Part shown: in pieces, positions 5,202 to 13,393 of the stretch
Position numbering within the stretch: the first letter of the stretch is position 1
Layout: every line of letters begins with the position of its first letter
Source: an uncultured Odoribacter sp.
Lineage (GTDB): Bacteria > Bacteroidota > Bacteroidia > Bacteroidales > Marinifilaceae
Assembly: GCA_900544025.1 (NCBI GenBank)
Contig: UQTM01000075.1
Coordinates: forward strand, 1 to 16,639
Reading direction: 5' to 3'
DNA: 16,639 nt
The notes under the pieces: model-generated
The model's input: the letters and a program-made list of their open reading frames with translations, nothing else
Databases searched by the model: none
What the model was told of the DNA's origin: nothing
Translations under genes and position numbers: made by a program

Positions 5202-8075
5202 TTAAAGGTCATCGATATCTACCGTTATTCCTCCCGGCACTTTCATTTTAGCACTTATCTTCAAATACTGGTCTTTTTTCAATGTGGCTCCGGCAACGGT
5301 GGAATTGGCTTTTGCCGAGATTTTGAACACTAAGCCGTCTAATTTCGTCATTTCTCCTTTTACCGTTTCCTGCAAAAGGAGGGAGAAAGAGGTCCGGGTA
5401 AGTGTCGTTTTGCCGTTTACAGCATCCCAGCCGGCGGCCTGCACTCTTTCAGGGGATGAAACTTTGATTCCCTTTAATACCTTTTTGTTCACGTCGATAG
5501 CCTGTGCACTACAAGTCATTTCGAGCGGGATGGTGTTGTCGATTTCTGTAAGAATCTGTGCTTCGGTTACATAATCGACGTAATCTTCGATATCCTTATT
5601 GAAGTCGTCGATGGTGTCGTGATAAATAATATTCAGCTCTTTGCCTAATTTGATCGGCACGGAGATATTGTATTTCACCTGTAATTTATATTCCGGAATC
5701 GAGAGGTCGATGGAATGAAGGGCATTCGGATCGGCTTCGGCCGTTACCACGATAGAGATCGAATCGGGCACTTTACGTATGAGATTCGGTAAATTCGGGG
5801 TAGGTACATAGCTGTAATTCGTCGGCATGCCTTCCTGCGTGTCTGAAATCCAGAAGTTCGACCAGGTGGTTGTCCCTAAAGCCAGGGTGGGTTCCACTCC
5901 GATAGAGGCATTTACGACTCCTGCGGGGATAACCGTACCTTTCTGCATGGGTTCTATCCTTAAATCTGCATTTACCGGGACACCTATGGTATTACCCGCA
6001 TTGACGGTAATCAACGGGTGCATGATGTCGAGAACGACGCTGTCGTCCTTCATAAAATCGGGAATATCGCCGATATCGACCATTTCTTTTTCGGGTTCGA
6101 TTTCCGGATCGATTTTTCCGGACACTACGCCTAAGCTCATGGGGGTGATGCTTACCGTCGGACGTATGATGATGTTGTTCAGTTCATCGCTACTCAGATT
6201 GGATTCCTGAATGTAAAGTTGTCCGTCGAGGATAATGGAATCGCTTATTGTAATACGCTCGTTTGCGATCGGGTTATTATCGCCGAAAGAGAATTGTTTT
6301 ATCGTCAAAGTTTTACTGAAACCTTCCGATACGGTGACTTCGTCGTTCAAAACTAATCGATGGTTTTGTACGTCGTTTCCTTCGAAAATCAGAAATTCAG
6401 GGAAAATAATTTTGTAATCTTTGAATTGCACTTTGCTTACAGATGCAGGAATGCCGTCGAAAGAAAGGTGCAGCCTGACTTCCGGGTTTCCCTTGAAAGC
6501 GACGTCCCGGACAGCGATTAATTCTTTCGGTGTTTCTTCCGAAATATCCATGTCGGCTTTTGCCCGGTCGATATCGATCGTGATTCCGTGGGTAGAAACA
6601 TCGGCGCGGCTGATTTTTAAGTTTGCTCCTGAAACTTCCACCTGAATTTTTTTATCCGAAAGCGTTTCCAGTTCTTTTGTATTGACCGAAGCGGAAGCGT
6701 CCAGTTGCAGATTGGCGTTCAGCAGCGTTACGTTTTCGTTCAGGACGATTTCGTGGTTTTGAACATCCTGATTCAACGTTACGGATTCCAGATATAAAGT
6801 TTTGGTGGTTCCGCCATTTAATTCCGATACCGGGATATTTAAAATATTATTTCCGGTATTCAGTCCCGCTGCCGGTTTGAAATGGAATTCGTCCGGGAAT
6901 TTCAATTGCACGTCATTCCCCGATAAGTTTACCGGGAGGGCTAACGGAGAGATGGAAATATTGATTTCGTTGCTTGTTTCGTCAAAATAAATGGTATTGA
7001 CCGAAGCGATTTCTTCCGGAATGTCTTCGATTTTACTATGGATGCTGATATTTTTTTCAGCGACCTGCACCGGAATATTCTCCGTGGCGATGTCGGCATT
7101 TCTTACAGAGAGGGGAATTGCTATTTCCAATCCGATTTCAGCCGTTCCTGTTCGGTTGAATTCTCCTGAAACGATTTTATAGTCGATCGAACATTCGATG
7201 TTGCCGGAATAAGAGATCTCGTCGGCTATCGTAGTGAAATTTCCGCTCATTTGGAGGATATAGAAAGACAGCTGAATGGTTTTCTGATCTCCCGGATTGT
7301 AATTGGCGACAGAGAAGGTGTTTCCGTTTACGGTTCCGGCGATGCTTGTCGGGTTGTTCGCAAGTACGAATCCCGTGGGTAAGGTTACGGATAAATTCTC
7401 GATGCTATGGTTGTTTGTCGTGATGATTTCCGGCAGTTTGATGGTAACTTGTGCCAGTGTTCCCTGGTTTGTTTTGCCGAAATATATGGTTTTGACCTCC
7501 TGGATTTCATCGATTTTTTCAAATGAAAATTGGAAACCTTTGGTCTCTTCGAGAGTCACTTCGGTATTGGCAGGGATAGGAACTCCTGCAACTCCGTTTT
7601 CTATGTTTTTCTTCTTATCTACTTCGATCGGCTGCATGCTTGCTACAGAAAGTTCGATGTTTTCTGCACCCAAAGGAATATTTTCATTGAAATTTCCCAG
7701 GGTGAACGATTCCGGTAGCCGGATATTTTCTGCCGATACATGTACAGGATCGATATCCAGTCCGTTCACGGTGATATTTACTGGATCGAGTTTCGGAATC
7801 TTGATATCGAGACTGTCGGTTTTGAATAAAGCGAAATCGCCGTTTTCCAGAAAATTCAAAATATCACCGTCTTTGGCATCGACAAGACTGTCCAGATAAA
7901 TGTTACTGGTACTTCCCAAAGGGACAGCCAGGTGTTTTCCGCCTACGCTTACTTCGAGCGACAAATCTTTGTCGAGGTCATACTTGTTGTCGATACATGC
8001 CTGAAAAGCAGGAACGATCGATAACAATAGGACAAAACGCATAAAATACGCTAAGTAAAGTACTTTAGTGTTCAT
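5202..8075 (-). CDS. large repeat-containing beta-rich lipoprotein, function unknown
   Basis: This 957-residue protein begins with a lipoprotein signal peptide whose lipobox FQAC puts the lipidated cysteine at C27. An in-frame ATG at 8042 would place it at C16, so either start gives a working signal. The residues just after the cysteine are rich in Asp (CIDNKYDLDKD), which could favour surface export as known for Bacteroidetes lipoproteins. The rest is low in Cys and Trp, rich in Val, Ile, Asn and Thr, and reads as beta-sandwich strands. Three diverged tandem repeats occupy about residues 140-640. The C-terminal 300 residues look different and end in VPGGITVDIDDL. I recognise no enzyme motif. 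Its placement directly upstream of an outer-membrane barrel-like gene suggests a surface or periplasmic partner. Adhesin, scaffold or assembly factor are all possible. Confidence 0.75.
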   Translation of the reverse strand: MNTKVLYLAYFMRFVLLLSIVPAFQACIDNKYDLDKDLSLEVSVGGKHLAVPLGSTSNIYLDSLVDAKDGDILNFLENGDFALFKTDSLDIKIPKLDPVNITVNGLDIDPVHVSAENIRLPESFTLGNFNENIPLGAENIELSVASMQPIEVDKKKNIENGVAGVPIPANTEVTLEETKGFQFSFEKIDEIQEVKTIYFGKTNQGTLAQVTIKLPEIITTNNHSIENLSVTLPTGFVLANNPTSIAGTVNGNTFSVANYNPGDQKTIQLSFYILQMSGNFTTIADEISYSGNIECSIDYKIVSGEFNRTGTAEIGLEIAIPLSVRNADIATENIPVQVAEKNISIHSKIEDIPEEIASVNTIYFDETSNEINISISPLALPVNLSGNDVQLKFPDEFHFKPAAGLNTGNNILNIPVSELNGGTTKTLYLESVTLNQDVQNHEIVLNENVTLLNANLQLDASASVNTKELETLSDKKIQVEVSGANLKISRADVSTHGITIDIDRAKADMDISEETPKELIAVRDVAFKGNPEVRLHLSFDGIPASVSKVQFKDYKIIFPEFLIFEGNDVQNHRLVLNDEVTVSEGFSKTLTIKQFSFGDNNPIANERITISDSIILDGQLYIQESNLSSDELNNIIIRPTVSITPMSLGVVSGKIDPEIEPEKEMVDIGDIPDFMKDDSVVLDIMHPLITVNAGNTIGVPVNADLRIEPMQKGTVIPAGVVNASIGVEPTLALGTTTWSNFWISDTQEGMPTNYSYVPTPNLPNLIRKVPDSISIVVTAEADPNALHSIDLSIPEYKLQVKYNISVPIKLGKELNIIYHDTIDDFNKDIEDYVDYVTEAQILTEIDNTIPLEMTCSAQAIDVNKKVLKGIKVSSPERVQAAGWDAVNGKTTLTRTSFSLLLQETVKGEMTKLDGLVFKISAKANSTVAGATLKKDQYLKISAKMKVPGGITVDIDDL
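6156..7658 (-). repeat. three diverged protein repeats of about 163 residues
   Basis: Within the large lipoprotein, equivalent landmarks recur in order. TIYF at 196, TIYF at 361 and DVAF at 524 are followed by LP, FP and FP turns (TLPTGF 231, KFPDEF 392, IFPEFL 557). KTI at 265, KTL at 425 and KTL at 588 come next, and then a strand ending in SGNIECSI, LNANLQL or LDGQLYI. The spacings are 160-165 residues each time. The similarity is at protein level and modest, so repeat borders are approximate. Confidence 0.6.
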
Positions 8076-8134
8076 GTTTAAAAATAATTGATTATACGCC
8101 TAACAAGAAGATCATAGGCCTGATTATGAATGTT

Positions 8135-8151
8135 TTATACATATTGTATAA
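8135..8151. repeat. 17-bp palindrome upstream of the lipoprotein gene
   Basis: TTATACA-TAT-TGTATAA has two perfect 7-bp arms around a 3-bp centre, 59 bp before the ATG at 8075. It could be a dimeric regulator site or a leader hairpin. In such AT-rich DNA chance is a real alternative. Its core recurs partially at 8250-8260. Confidence 0.4.
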
Positions 8152-8190
8152 CCTATAAAACTCAAGCCTTTAAACCTATTCTATTTAAAG

Positions 8191-8198
8191 CAAAAATA
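8191..8198 (-). promoter_or_regulatory. candidate -7 box for the lipoprotein/DUF5723 operon
   Basis: On the minus strand this reads TATTTTTG, an exact TAnnTTTG match. It would give a leader of about 110 nt that contains the palindrome. No convincing -33 TTTG lies at the right distance. Confidence 0.35.
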
Positions 8199-8359
8199 AA
8201 CTATTTTTAATTAAAACGACATATATTAACAAAGTTTTGTAAAATAAAAACATATTGTATTGATTTTTAATGTATTATATTGTGTAGAAATAATCAGAAT
8301 GTTTGAAAACAGGTCATTTTTAATAAGGATGAAGTTACCGTTTGGGGAGAAATCTTTAT

Positions 8360-8367
8360 TACTTTTG
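8360..8367 (+). promoter_or_regulatory. candidate -7 box for the M24 peptidase gene
   Basis: TACTTTTG matches TAnnTTTG exactly and would give a leader of roughly 25 nt before the ATG at 8399. A TTTG at 8341-8344 could serve as the -33 element, but the 15-nt gap is shorter than the usual 19 or so. Confidence 0.45.
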
Positions 8368-8398
8368 CTTTTGTTAATGATAAATTGGAAAATAAGGT

Positions 8399-9562
8399 AT
8401 GGAAATTACATTCTGTAAAGAGAAGCTGGAAAAAATACAGCAACAAATGCAATTATCGGGGGCAGATGCCTGCCTGTTGTGTGTGGACGTAAATTTGTAT
8501 TATCTGACCGGGCGGATTTATAACGGCTATTTTTATATTCCGGCGGAAGGGAAACCTTATTTTTTTGTGAAACGGCCTGCCGGATTTTCCGGGGAAAATG
8601 TATATTATATTCGTAAACCGGAGGATATTACCGATATTTTATCGGCTACTGCAATGGAATTGCCGGAATATTTGTGGCTGGAAACCGATGTGCTGAGCTA
8701 TAACGAAAGCATCCGGCTGGAAAAGATTTTCCGTCCTGCCCGTTTGGGGGATGCGGGGAAATTGATGAGGAATATACGGAAAGTGAAAACGGCAGAAGAA
8801 ATAGAACAATTCCGGATTTCGGCCCAACGGCATGTGGAGGTTTACAAAGAGGTGCGGGAGTGTTTCCGTATGGGAATGACCGACCTGCAATTGCAGTATG
8901 AGATAGAATACCGGATGCGTAAAATGGGATCGTTGGGGCTTTTCAGGGCTTACGGATCGAATATGGATGTATTTATGGGCAGCCTGCTTGCCGGGAAAAA
9001 TGCGGAAGCACCTTCTCCTTTTGATTTTGCTTTGGGCGGACAGGGAGAACATTCTATTTATCCGCTTGGAGCTTGCGGGGTGGTTTTAGAAGAAGGAATG
9101 GCGGTAATGGTGGACATGGCCGGAAATTATACGCCTTATATGACCGATATGACAAGGGTCTTTTCGGTAGGCAGGTTGGCCGATGAAGCTTACCGGGCAC
9201 ACCGGGTGTCGCTGGATATTCATGAACGGGTGATGGAAATGGCCAGACCGGGGACAGCCTGCACCGATCTGTACCGGGAAGCTGTGGACATAGCGGAAAA
9301 AGCGGGATTAAGCGATTGCTTTATGGGAACGCAGCAGCAGGCTAAGTTTATCGGACACGGCGTAGGGCTTCAAATTAACGAATTGCCTGTACTCACTCCC
9401 CGTTCGCAGGAAGTGCTGGAGCCCGGAATGGTGTTTGCCCTGGAACCGAAATTCGTTATTCCGGGGACAGGGGCGGTAGGTATCGAAAATACATTGCTGG
9501 TCACGGATAGCGGAGTGGAAAACCTGACGGTGTTCGAGGAGGATATTATTCCGTTGATGTGA
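8399..9562 (+). CDS. M24-family metallopeptidase, Xaa-Pro dipeptidase/aminopeptidase type
   Basis: M24B peptidases cleave the bond before proline in dipeptides or at the N-terminus of peptides, using two metal ions in the cytoplasm. The 387-residue protein has the usual two parts: an N-terminal creatinase-like domain (about 1-130) and a C-terminal pita-bread domain. All five metal ligands are visible in order: D239 (VMVDMAG), D250 (MTDMTR), H320 (GHGVGL), E349 (ALEP) and E363 (GIENT). No signal peptide is present. The gene stands alone on the plus strand between divergent and convergent neighbours, so the context gives no further clue. Choosing between prolidase (PepQ) and aminopeptidase P (PepP) is not possible from the motifs. 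The length fits either. Confidence 0.92.
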   Translation: MEITFCKEKLEKIQQQMQLSGADACLLCVDVNLYYLTGRIYNGYFYIPAEGKPYFFVKRPAGFSGENVYYIRKPEDITDILSATAMELPEYLWLETDVLSYNESIRLEKIFRPARLGDAGKLMRNIRKVKTAEEIEQFRISAQRHVEVYKEVRECFRMGMTDLQLQYEIEYRMRKMGSLGLFRAYGSNMDVFMGSLLAGKNAEAPSPFDFALGGQGEHSIYPLGACGVVLEEGMAVMVDMAGNYTPYMTDMTRVFSVGRLADEAYRAHRVSLDIHERVMEMARPGTACTDLYREAVDIAEKAGLSDCFMGTQQQAKFIGHGVGLQINELPVLTPRSQEVLEPGMVFALEPKFVIPGTGAVGIENTLLVTDSGVENLTVFEEDIIPLM

Positions 9563-9611
9563 TTTTGAGAAGGGACGCGGGGTGGCTGTCTGAAAGTTTA
9601 TGCTGCGTTTT

Positions 9612-9632
9612 GCCCGTAAAATTTTTTCGGGC
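9612..9632 (+). terminator. hairpin after the peptidase gene, possible terminator
   Basis: GCCCG (9612-9616) pairs with CGGGC (9628-9632), with a further AAA/TTT pairing inside after one T-T mismatch. GTTACTTTTT follows. It lies 50 nt after the stop at 9562 and may end the peptidase transcript before the stronger shared terminator. The U-run is interrupted. Confidence 0.4.
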
Positions 9633-9714
9633 GTTACTTTTTGATGTAATCGGAGCGGATTGTACCGGTGACACAGGCGATATGCGGGATATGATTTTTT
9701 TGTATGGATATAAA

Positions 9715-9739
9715 AAAAGCGGGGATATACCCCGCTTTT
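9715..9739. terminator. strong terminator between the peptidase gene and the efflux operon
   Basis: GCGGGG (9719-9724) pairs with CCCCGC (9730-9735) around a 5-nt loop. The stem is lengthened by AAAA/TTTT on its flanks. On the minus strand seven U residues follow, so it is strongest as the end of the efflux operon. It can also stop plus-strand transcription. The stretch 9563-9711 between the peptidase stop and this hairpin holds no convincing gene. Confidence 0.9.
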
Positions 9740-9755
9740 AAACTTTTCGGTAGTT

Positions 9756-10049
9756 TTAATACATATCGGTTATATCCCAGACAAATGCCCGGATACCGTT
9801 TTCTTTGTTCACTTCATCCAGTTTTTCAACATATTTCAGAATGAGGGGAACCATTGCTTCATCGACAACGGTGAGGGTGGCGGAGTTCATTTCCGGCCAG
9901 GTATGCGAACCCATACGGGGCTCTCCGGTGTTTGTCCCGGCTCCATTGATAGTGGGCCATTGAGTGAACCCCCTGATCTGTAACTGATCGAGGATATAAG
10001 CCACACGTTCTGTCAATGCTTGGTTATAGGTGATAAATACTGCTTTCAT
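9756..10049 (-). CDS. PG0541-family, PII-like transporter-associated protein
   Basis: The 97-residue cytoplasmic protein starts MKAVFITYNQAL and carries GFTQWPTINGAG, GSHTWPEMNSATLTVV and a C-terminal RAFVWDITDMY. This pattern matches the small proteins encoded at the end of RND efflux operons in Bacteroidetes, named after Porphyromonas gingivalis PG0541. They are thought to have a ferredoxin-like fold related to the PII/GlnB signalling proteins. Its biochemical role is unproven, and a regulatory or sensory link to the pump is an inference from gene order. It is the last gene of the operon, 75 nt after the pump gene, with a perfect hairpin in the gap and a strong terminator behind it. Confidence 0.82.
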   Translation of the reverse strand: MKAVFITYNQALTERVAYILDQLQIRGFTQWPTINGAGTNTGEPRMGSHTWPEMNSATLTVVDEAMVPLILKYVEKLDEVNKENGIRAFVWDITDMY

Positions 10050-10074
10050 TATTTTCAGTCTGCTTGTTTATGAT

Positions 10075-10116
10075 GTATGAATATAGAGGATAAAAACGAC
10101 ACCTCTATATTCATAC
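10075..10116 (-). repeat. perfect 15-bp hairpin between the pump and the PG0541-like gene
   Basis: GTATGAATATAGAGG (10075-10089) and CCTCTATATTCATAC (10102-10116) are exact reverse complements around a 12-nt loop. The hairpin begins 8 nt after the pump stop codon and no U-run follows on the minus strand. It is more likely an mRNA-stabilising or partial-attenuation element within the operon than a full terminator. Confidence 0.75.
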
Positions 10117-10124
10117 GTTATTTA

Positions 10125-13100
10125 TTATTCTGCTTTTTTAGGAAGGTCCCGTGCAGGATCAAAATCGTCCATGAATTTGAACTGTTTGCTGAGTGCCTTT
10201 TTCTTATCACGGCTACCGCTCTTGTCCATAGCTGCATATACGGCAGGAACGATGATCATGGTGATGATGGTAGAGAATACCATACCGCCGATTACGGCAA
10301 TACCCATCGGACGCCAGGTTTCAGAACCTTCACCTGAGCTGAGCGCCATCGGCACCATACCCAGAATGGTTGTCAAAGAGGTCATCAATACCGGACGCAA
10401 ACGGGAGCGGCAAGCCAATGCAATCGCATCGTAAAGACGGATACCCCGCTCACGCATCAGGTTGATAAAGTCGATCAGCACGATACCGTTCTTGGTAACG
10501 ATACCCACCAGCATGATTGCACCCAAAGCAGCCACGATACTTAATGTGGTATTGGTCAGCAACAAGGCCAGAATTACACCCGTAAAGGCGAACGGAATGG
10601 CCAACATGATGATGAACGGCATTTTGAACGATTCGAACTGAGCCGCCATCACAATATAAACCAACATCAACGATAAGAGCAATAACATAAACAGCGACTG
10701 GAACGATTCCTGCTGGTCTTCATAGTTACCACCGATATACAGGCTCACATCCTGCGGAATATCTTCCAGGTTATCGATGATGTTCTGTGAAGCGCTGGCA
10801 ATATCTCCTAAGGCTACACCTGCTGCCGGGGTGATAGAAACTTTCAGGATACGCTGCTTACTTTTACGTTCGATATTGGGTGGAGAGAAATACTCTTTAA
10901 TCTCGCCTAATTCTTTCAGACGTACTTTTTCTCCATGACCATCGGTGATGATGATGTTTTCGATTTCGGTCAGGGAAGAACGGTATTTTTCATCCAGGCG
11001 GACAATAATGTCGTATTCTTCTCCGTCTTCTTTGAATTTGCTGTTACGGAAACCGTAAATACGGTTACGTACATAGGAACCCACTTCCGTTGTGGTCAGT
11101 GCATGGCGGGCGAGCTTATCCTGATCGAGAATGATCTGCAATTCGGATTTATCGTCGTCGCGGCTGATCTTGATGTCCTCGGCTCCGGGGATCTGCCGGG
11201 CTTTCACGGCGATGTCTTGTGCCAGACGGGTGGTGGTATTGAAGTCGTGTCCGATAATTTCGATATCGACAGAGTTGCTTCCCATGGAACCGCCGCTGCT
11301 GGAGGTACTTACCGTATATTGCAGGATGTCCGGGAAACGTTTCAGGATACCACGAATCTGGTCTGCGATCACGAAAATGCTACGGTCGCGGTCTTTCAGG
11401 TCTAAGGTACGCAGACGCATATTCAGGATGTTGTTACCGGTGCTGTTCATCATAGACGCGAACGAAGCTTCTTCCTCACTACCGTAAGAAAGGTTGATGA
11501 TGGTGATTTCCGGAACTTCTGCACGGATGATAGAATCGATCTGCAAAGCCACTTCCTTCGTAACTTCTACTCGCTGGCCGGATTGCATTTTTGCATAAAC
11601 GGTCATTGAACTCTGGTCGTTCTGCGGCATAAAGTCGGTTTTGATGTATTTCATCAGACTGCATGATCCCAAACAAAGAGCGAACATGAACGAGATGATG
11701 AATGTTTTGTGACGAAGTACCCAGCGGATCAGTTTTTCGTAAGCACTGTCCAGATGATCCAATTGTTTGGACACAAAATTATAGAAGCTGAATTTGCCGG
11801 AATTTGTTTTCTCCTGTATCTTCATTAACTGCGAGCAAAGCATCGGGGTTAAAGAGATAGCTGTAACTGTAGAGGTACAAACGGTGATACAAACGATCCA
11901 TCCCAGCTGTTTGAATAAGATACCGGTCATACCCGTTACCAGAGTCAGGGGGAAAAATACGGCTACCGTTACCAAAGTAGTTACGATGACGGATAACCAC
12001 ACTTCGTTCGTTCCATATTTGGCTGCTTCACGCGGACGGCTACCCCGGTCGATGTGTTTGGTGATGTTTTCCAAAACCACGATGGCATCGTCCACCACCA
12101 TACCGATCGCAATGGATAGCGACGACAAGGAAATAACGTTTAGCGATTCTCCCGTCGCAAACAGATAAATGAAGGCGACGATCAACGAGATCGGGATGGT
12201 CAGGGCAATGATAAACGTTGCCCGCCAACGTCCTAAGAACAGGAATACCACCAATACCACGAAAATCAATGCGTACATCAAAGATTCCTGCAAGTTGTTG
12301 ATTGATTTTACGATAAAGTCGGAGTTATCGGAGATAATCTGGAATTTGATGTCCGAAGGCAATTCTTTCATCGACAGCTCCAGTTGTTTTTTTGCCTCTT
12401 TGGCCACAGCCACGGCATTTGCATCGGTCTGTTTCGTGATCAGCAATACACCGCCGTTACCCCGGTTGATGGTTTGTTCGAGGGTAATATCCTTGATCGT
12501 ATCCCGGACAACGGCCACATCGTGCATATAGATGGTTTTGTTGTTCTGGGTACCTAACACGATGTTTTTAATCTGGTCGCTTTCTTCAAATTCTCCTTCC
12601 ACCCGCAAAGTATAGTCCATTTGTCCCATCTTCACGCTACCGGAAGAGATATCTTTGTTTTCCGCCAGAATCTTATTACCGATCTGTTCCAGAGTCAGGT
12701 TGTAAGCATCCAGTTTGTTCGGGTCGAGATCGACATATACCACCCGTTCGGGAGCACCCGAAACGATGACAGAAGCCACCCCGTCCACACGGTTTAACCG
12801 GGTGATCAGTTTATCGTCCAGAATTTTATCGATACCGGGATAAGATTGATCCGCGGTAATGGCATAGATCAAAATAGGCATCATGGAGGTATTGAAACGC
12901 ATGATGGTCGGACGGTCGATATCGTCCGGCAAGTTTTGCATGGCTTTATCCACGGCGTCACGAACGTCGTTAGATGCTTCGTCCAGGTTGGCTTCCCATT
13001 CGAACTCCAGAGAGACAACCGAGAGGTTATCGTAAGAGGTGGAAGTCAGTTCTTTCAGATTATCCACCGAGTTCAATTGGTCTTCCAGGATCTTAGTCAC

Positions 13101-13286
13101 ATTTTCCTCGATATCCGAAGCATTCGAGCCCGGATAAGTTGCCATTACCGTGAGGTAGGGCGGGTCCATCTTAGGATACTGATCTACCGGCAACTGTATA
13201 TAAGAGGCAACCCCCAGCACCATGATGGCGACAAAGACCATCAACGTGGATATGGGTTTATTTACCGCTGTATTGTAAATACTCAT
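10125..13286 (-). CDS. RND-family (HAE1/AcrB-like) drug efflux transporter
   Basis: This is the inner-membrane proton-driven pump of a tripartite efflux system that moves hydrophobic or amphiphilic compounds out through an adaptor and a TolC channel. The 1053-residue length is close to E. coli AcrB (1049). TM1 spans about 10-28 and is followed by a large periplasmic loop. TM2-TM6 lie in about 335-485, TM7 at about 528-547, then the second periplasmic loop and TM8-TM12 (about 865-1030). Proton-relay residues are present: D399 and D400 in TM4 (GMVVDDAIVVLEN) and K932 in TM10 (TKNGIVLIDF). A Ser/Gly-rich loop (659-671) lies in the second porter half. It is closest in arrangement to P. gingivalis XepB/PG0540. 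The substrate cannot be inferred. The adaptor and channel are encoded just upstream. Confidence 0.96.
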   Translation of the reverse strand: MSIYNTAVNKPISTLMVFVAIMVLGVASYIQLPVDQYPKMDPPYLTVMATYPGSNASDIEENVTKILEDQLNSVDNLKELTSTSYDNLSVVSLEFEWEANLDEASNDVRDAVDKAMQNLPDDIDRPTIMRFNTSMMPILIYAITADQSYPGIDKILDDKLITRLNRVDGVASVIVSGAPERVVYVDLDPNKLDAYNLTLEQIGNKILAENKDISSGSVKMGQMDYTLRVEGEFEESDQIKNIVLGTQNNKTIYMHDVAVVRDTIKDITLEQTINRGNGGVLLITKQTDANAVAVAKEAKKQLELSMKELPSDIKFQIISDNSDFIVKSINNLQESLMYALIFVVLVVFLFLGRWRATFIIALTIPISLIVAFIYLFATGESLNVISLSSLSIAIGMVVDDAIVVLENITKHIDRGSRPREAAKYGTNEVWLSVIVTTLVTVAVFFPLTLVTGMTGILFKQLGWIVCITVCTSTVTAISLTPMLCSQLMKIQEKTNSGKFSFYNFVSKQLDHLDSAYEKLIRWVLRHKTFIISFMFALCLGSCSLMKYIKTDFMPQNDQSSMTVYAKMQSGQRVEVTKEVALQIDSIIRAEVPEITIINLSYGSEEEASFASMMNSTGNNILNMRLRTLDLKDRDRSIFVIADQIRGILKRFPDILQYTVSTSSSGGSMGSNSVDIEIIGHDFNTTTRLAQDIAVKARQIPGAEDIKISRDDDKSELQIILDQDKLARHALTTTEVGSYVRNRIYGFRNSKFKEDGEEYDIIVRLDEKYRSSLTEIENIIITDGHGEKVRLKELGEIKEYFSPPNIERKSKQRILKVSITPAAGVALGDIASASQNIIDNLEDIPQDVSLYIGGNYEDQQESFQSLFMLLLLSLMLVYIVMAAQFESFKMPFIIMLAIPFAFTGVILALLLTNTTLSIVAALGAIMLVGIVTKNGIVLIDFINLMRERGIRLYDAIALACRSRLRPVLMTSLTTILGMVPMALSSGEGSETWRPMGIAVIGGMVFSTIITMIIVPAVYAAMDKSGSRDKKKALSKQFKFMDDFDPARDLPKKAE

Positions 13287-13339
13287 ATTTCTTAATTTAC
13301 TGATTTAGTCATGCGCCGATTTACCACGATCAAAGGATT

Positions 13340-13365
13340 TTGAAAACGTATATTTAAATTTTCAA
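13340..13365. repeat. short inverted repeat in the adaptor-pump gap
   Basis: TTGAAAA (13340-13346) and TTTTCAA (13359-13365) are separated by 12 nt in the 107-bp gap between the adaptor and pump genes. It could be a small intercistronic hairpin or an operator. The AT-rich arms are short, so little weight is given to it. No exact -7 promoter box was found in this gap. Confidence 0.3.
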
Positions 13366-13393
13366 CATTCATCGAGTGGTAGATCGAATACAT

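Larger units (their letters stand above)
8076..8398. other. 323-bp AT-rich divergent intergenic region
   Basis: This gap separates the minus-strand lipoprotein gene from the plus-strand peptidase gene. It is very AT-rich and holds no credible reading frame. It contains a candidate -7 box for each direction, a 17-bp palindrome (8135-8151), and an 11-nt direct repeat ACATATTGTAT at 8139-8149 and 8250-8260. These are listed separately. Confidence 0.7.

Noticed and set aside
7303..7899. A 198-codon plus-strand frame inside the large lipoprotein gene, and many similar ones.
   Set aside because: These are opposite-strand shadows of a gene with a clear lipobox and internal protein repeats. None shows a motif of its own.
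9559..9741. A 60-codon plus-strand frame overlapping the end of the peptidase gene and running to the terminator.
   Set aside because: It overlaps the peptidase stop, reads through a terminator hairpin and shows no family resemblance. The stretch is better seen as a non-coding 3' region.
5189..10139. The same 13-mer TTCTGCTTTTTTA occurs just before the DUF5723 start (about 5189) and at the end of the pump gene (about 10129).
   Set aside because: One copy is a leader and the other encodes the last pump residues. A T-rich 13-mer match over this distance is best explained by chance.
10935..11405. A 156-codon plus-strand frame within the RND pump gene.
   Set aside because: The minus-strand pump is full length with conserved proton-relay residues. 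This frame is a shadow with no family features.
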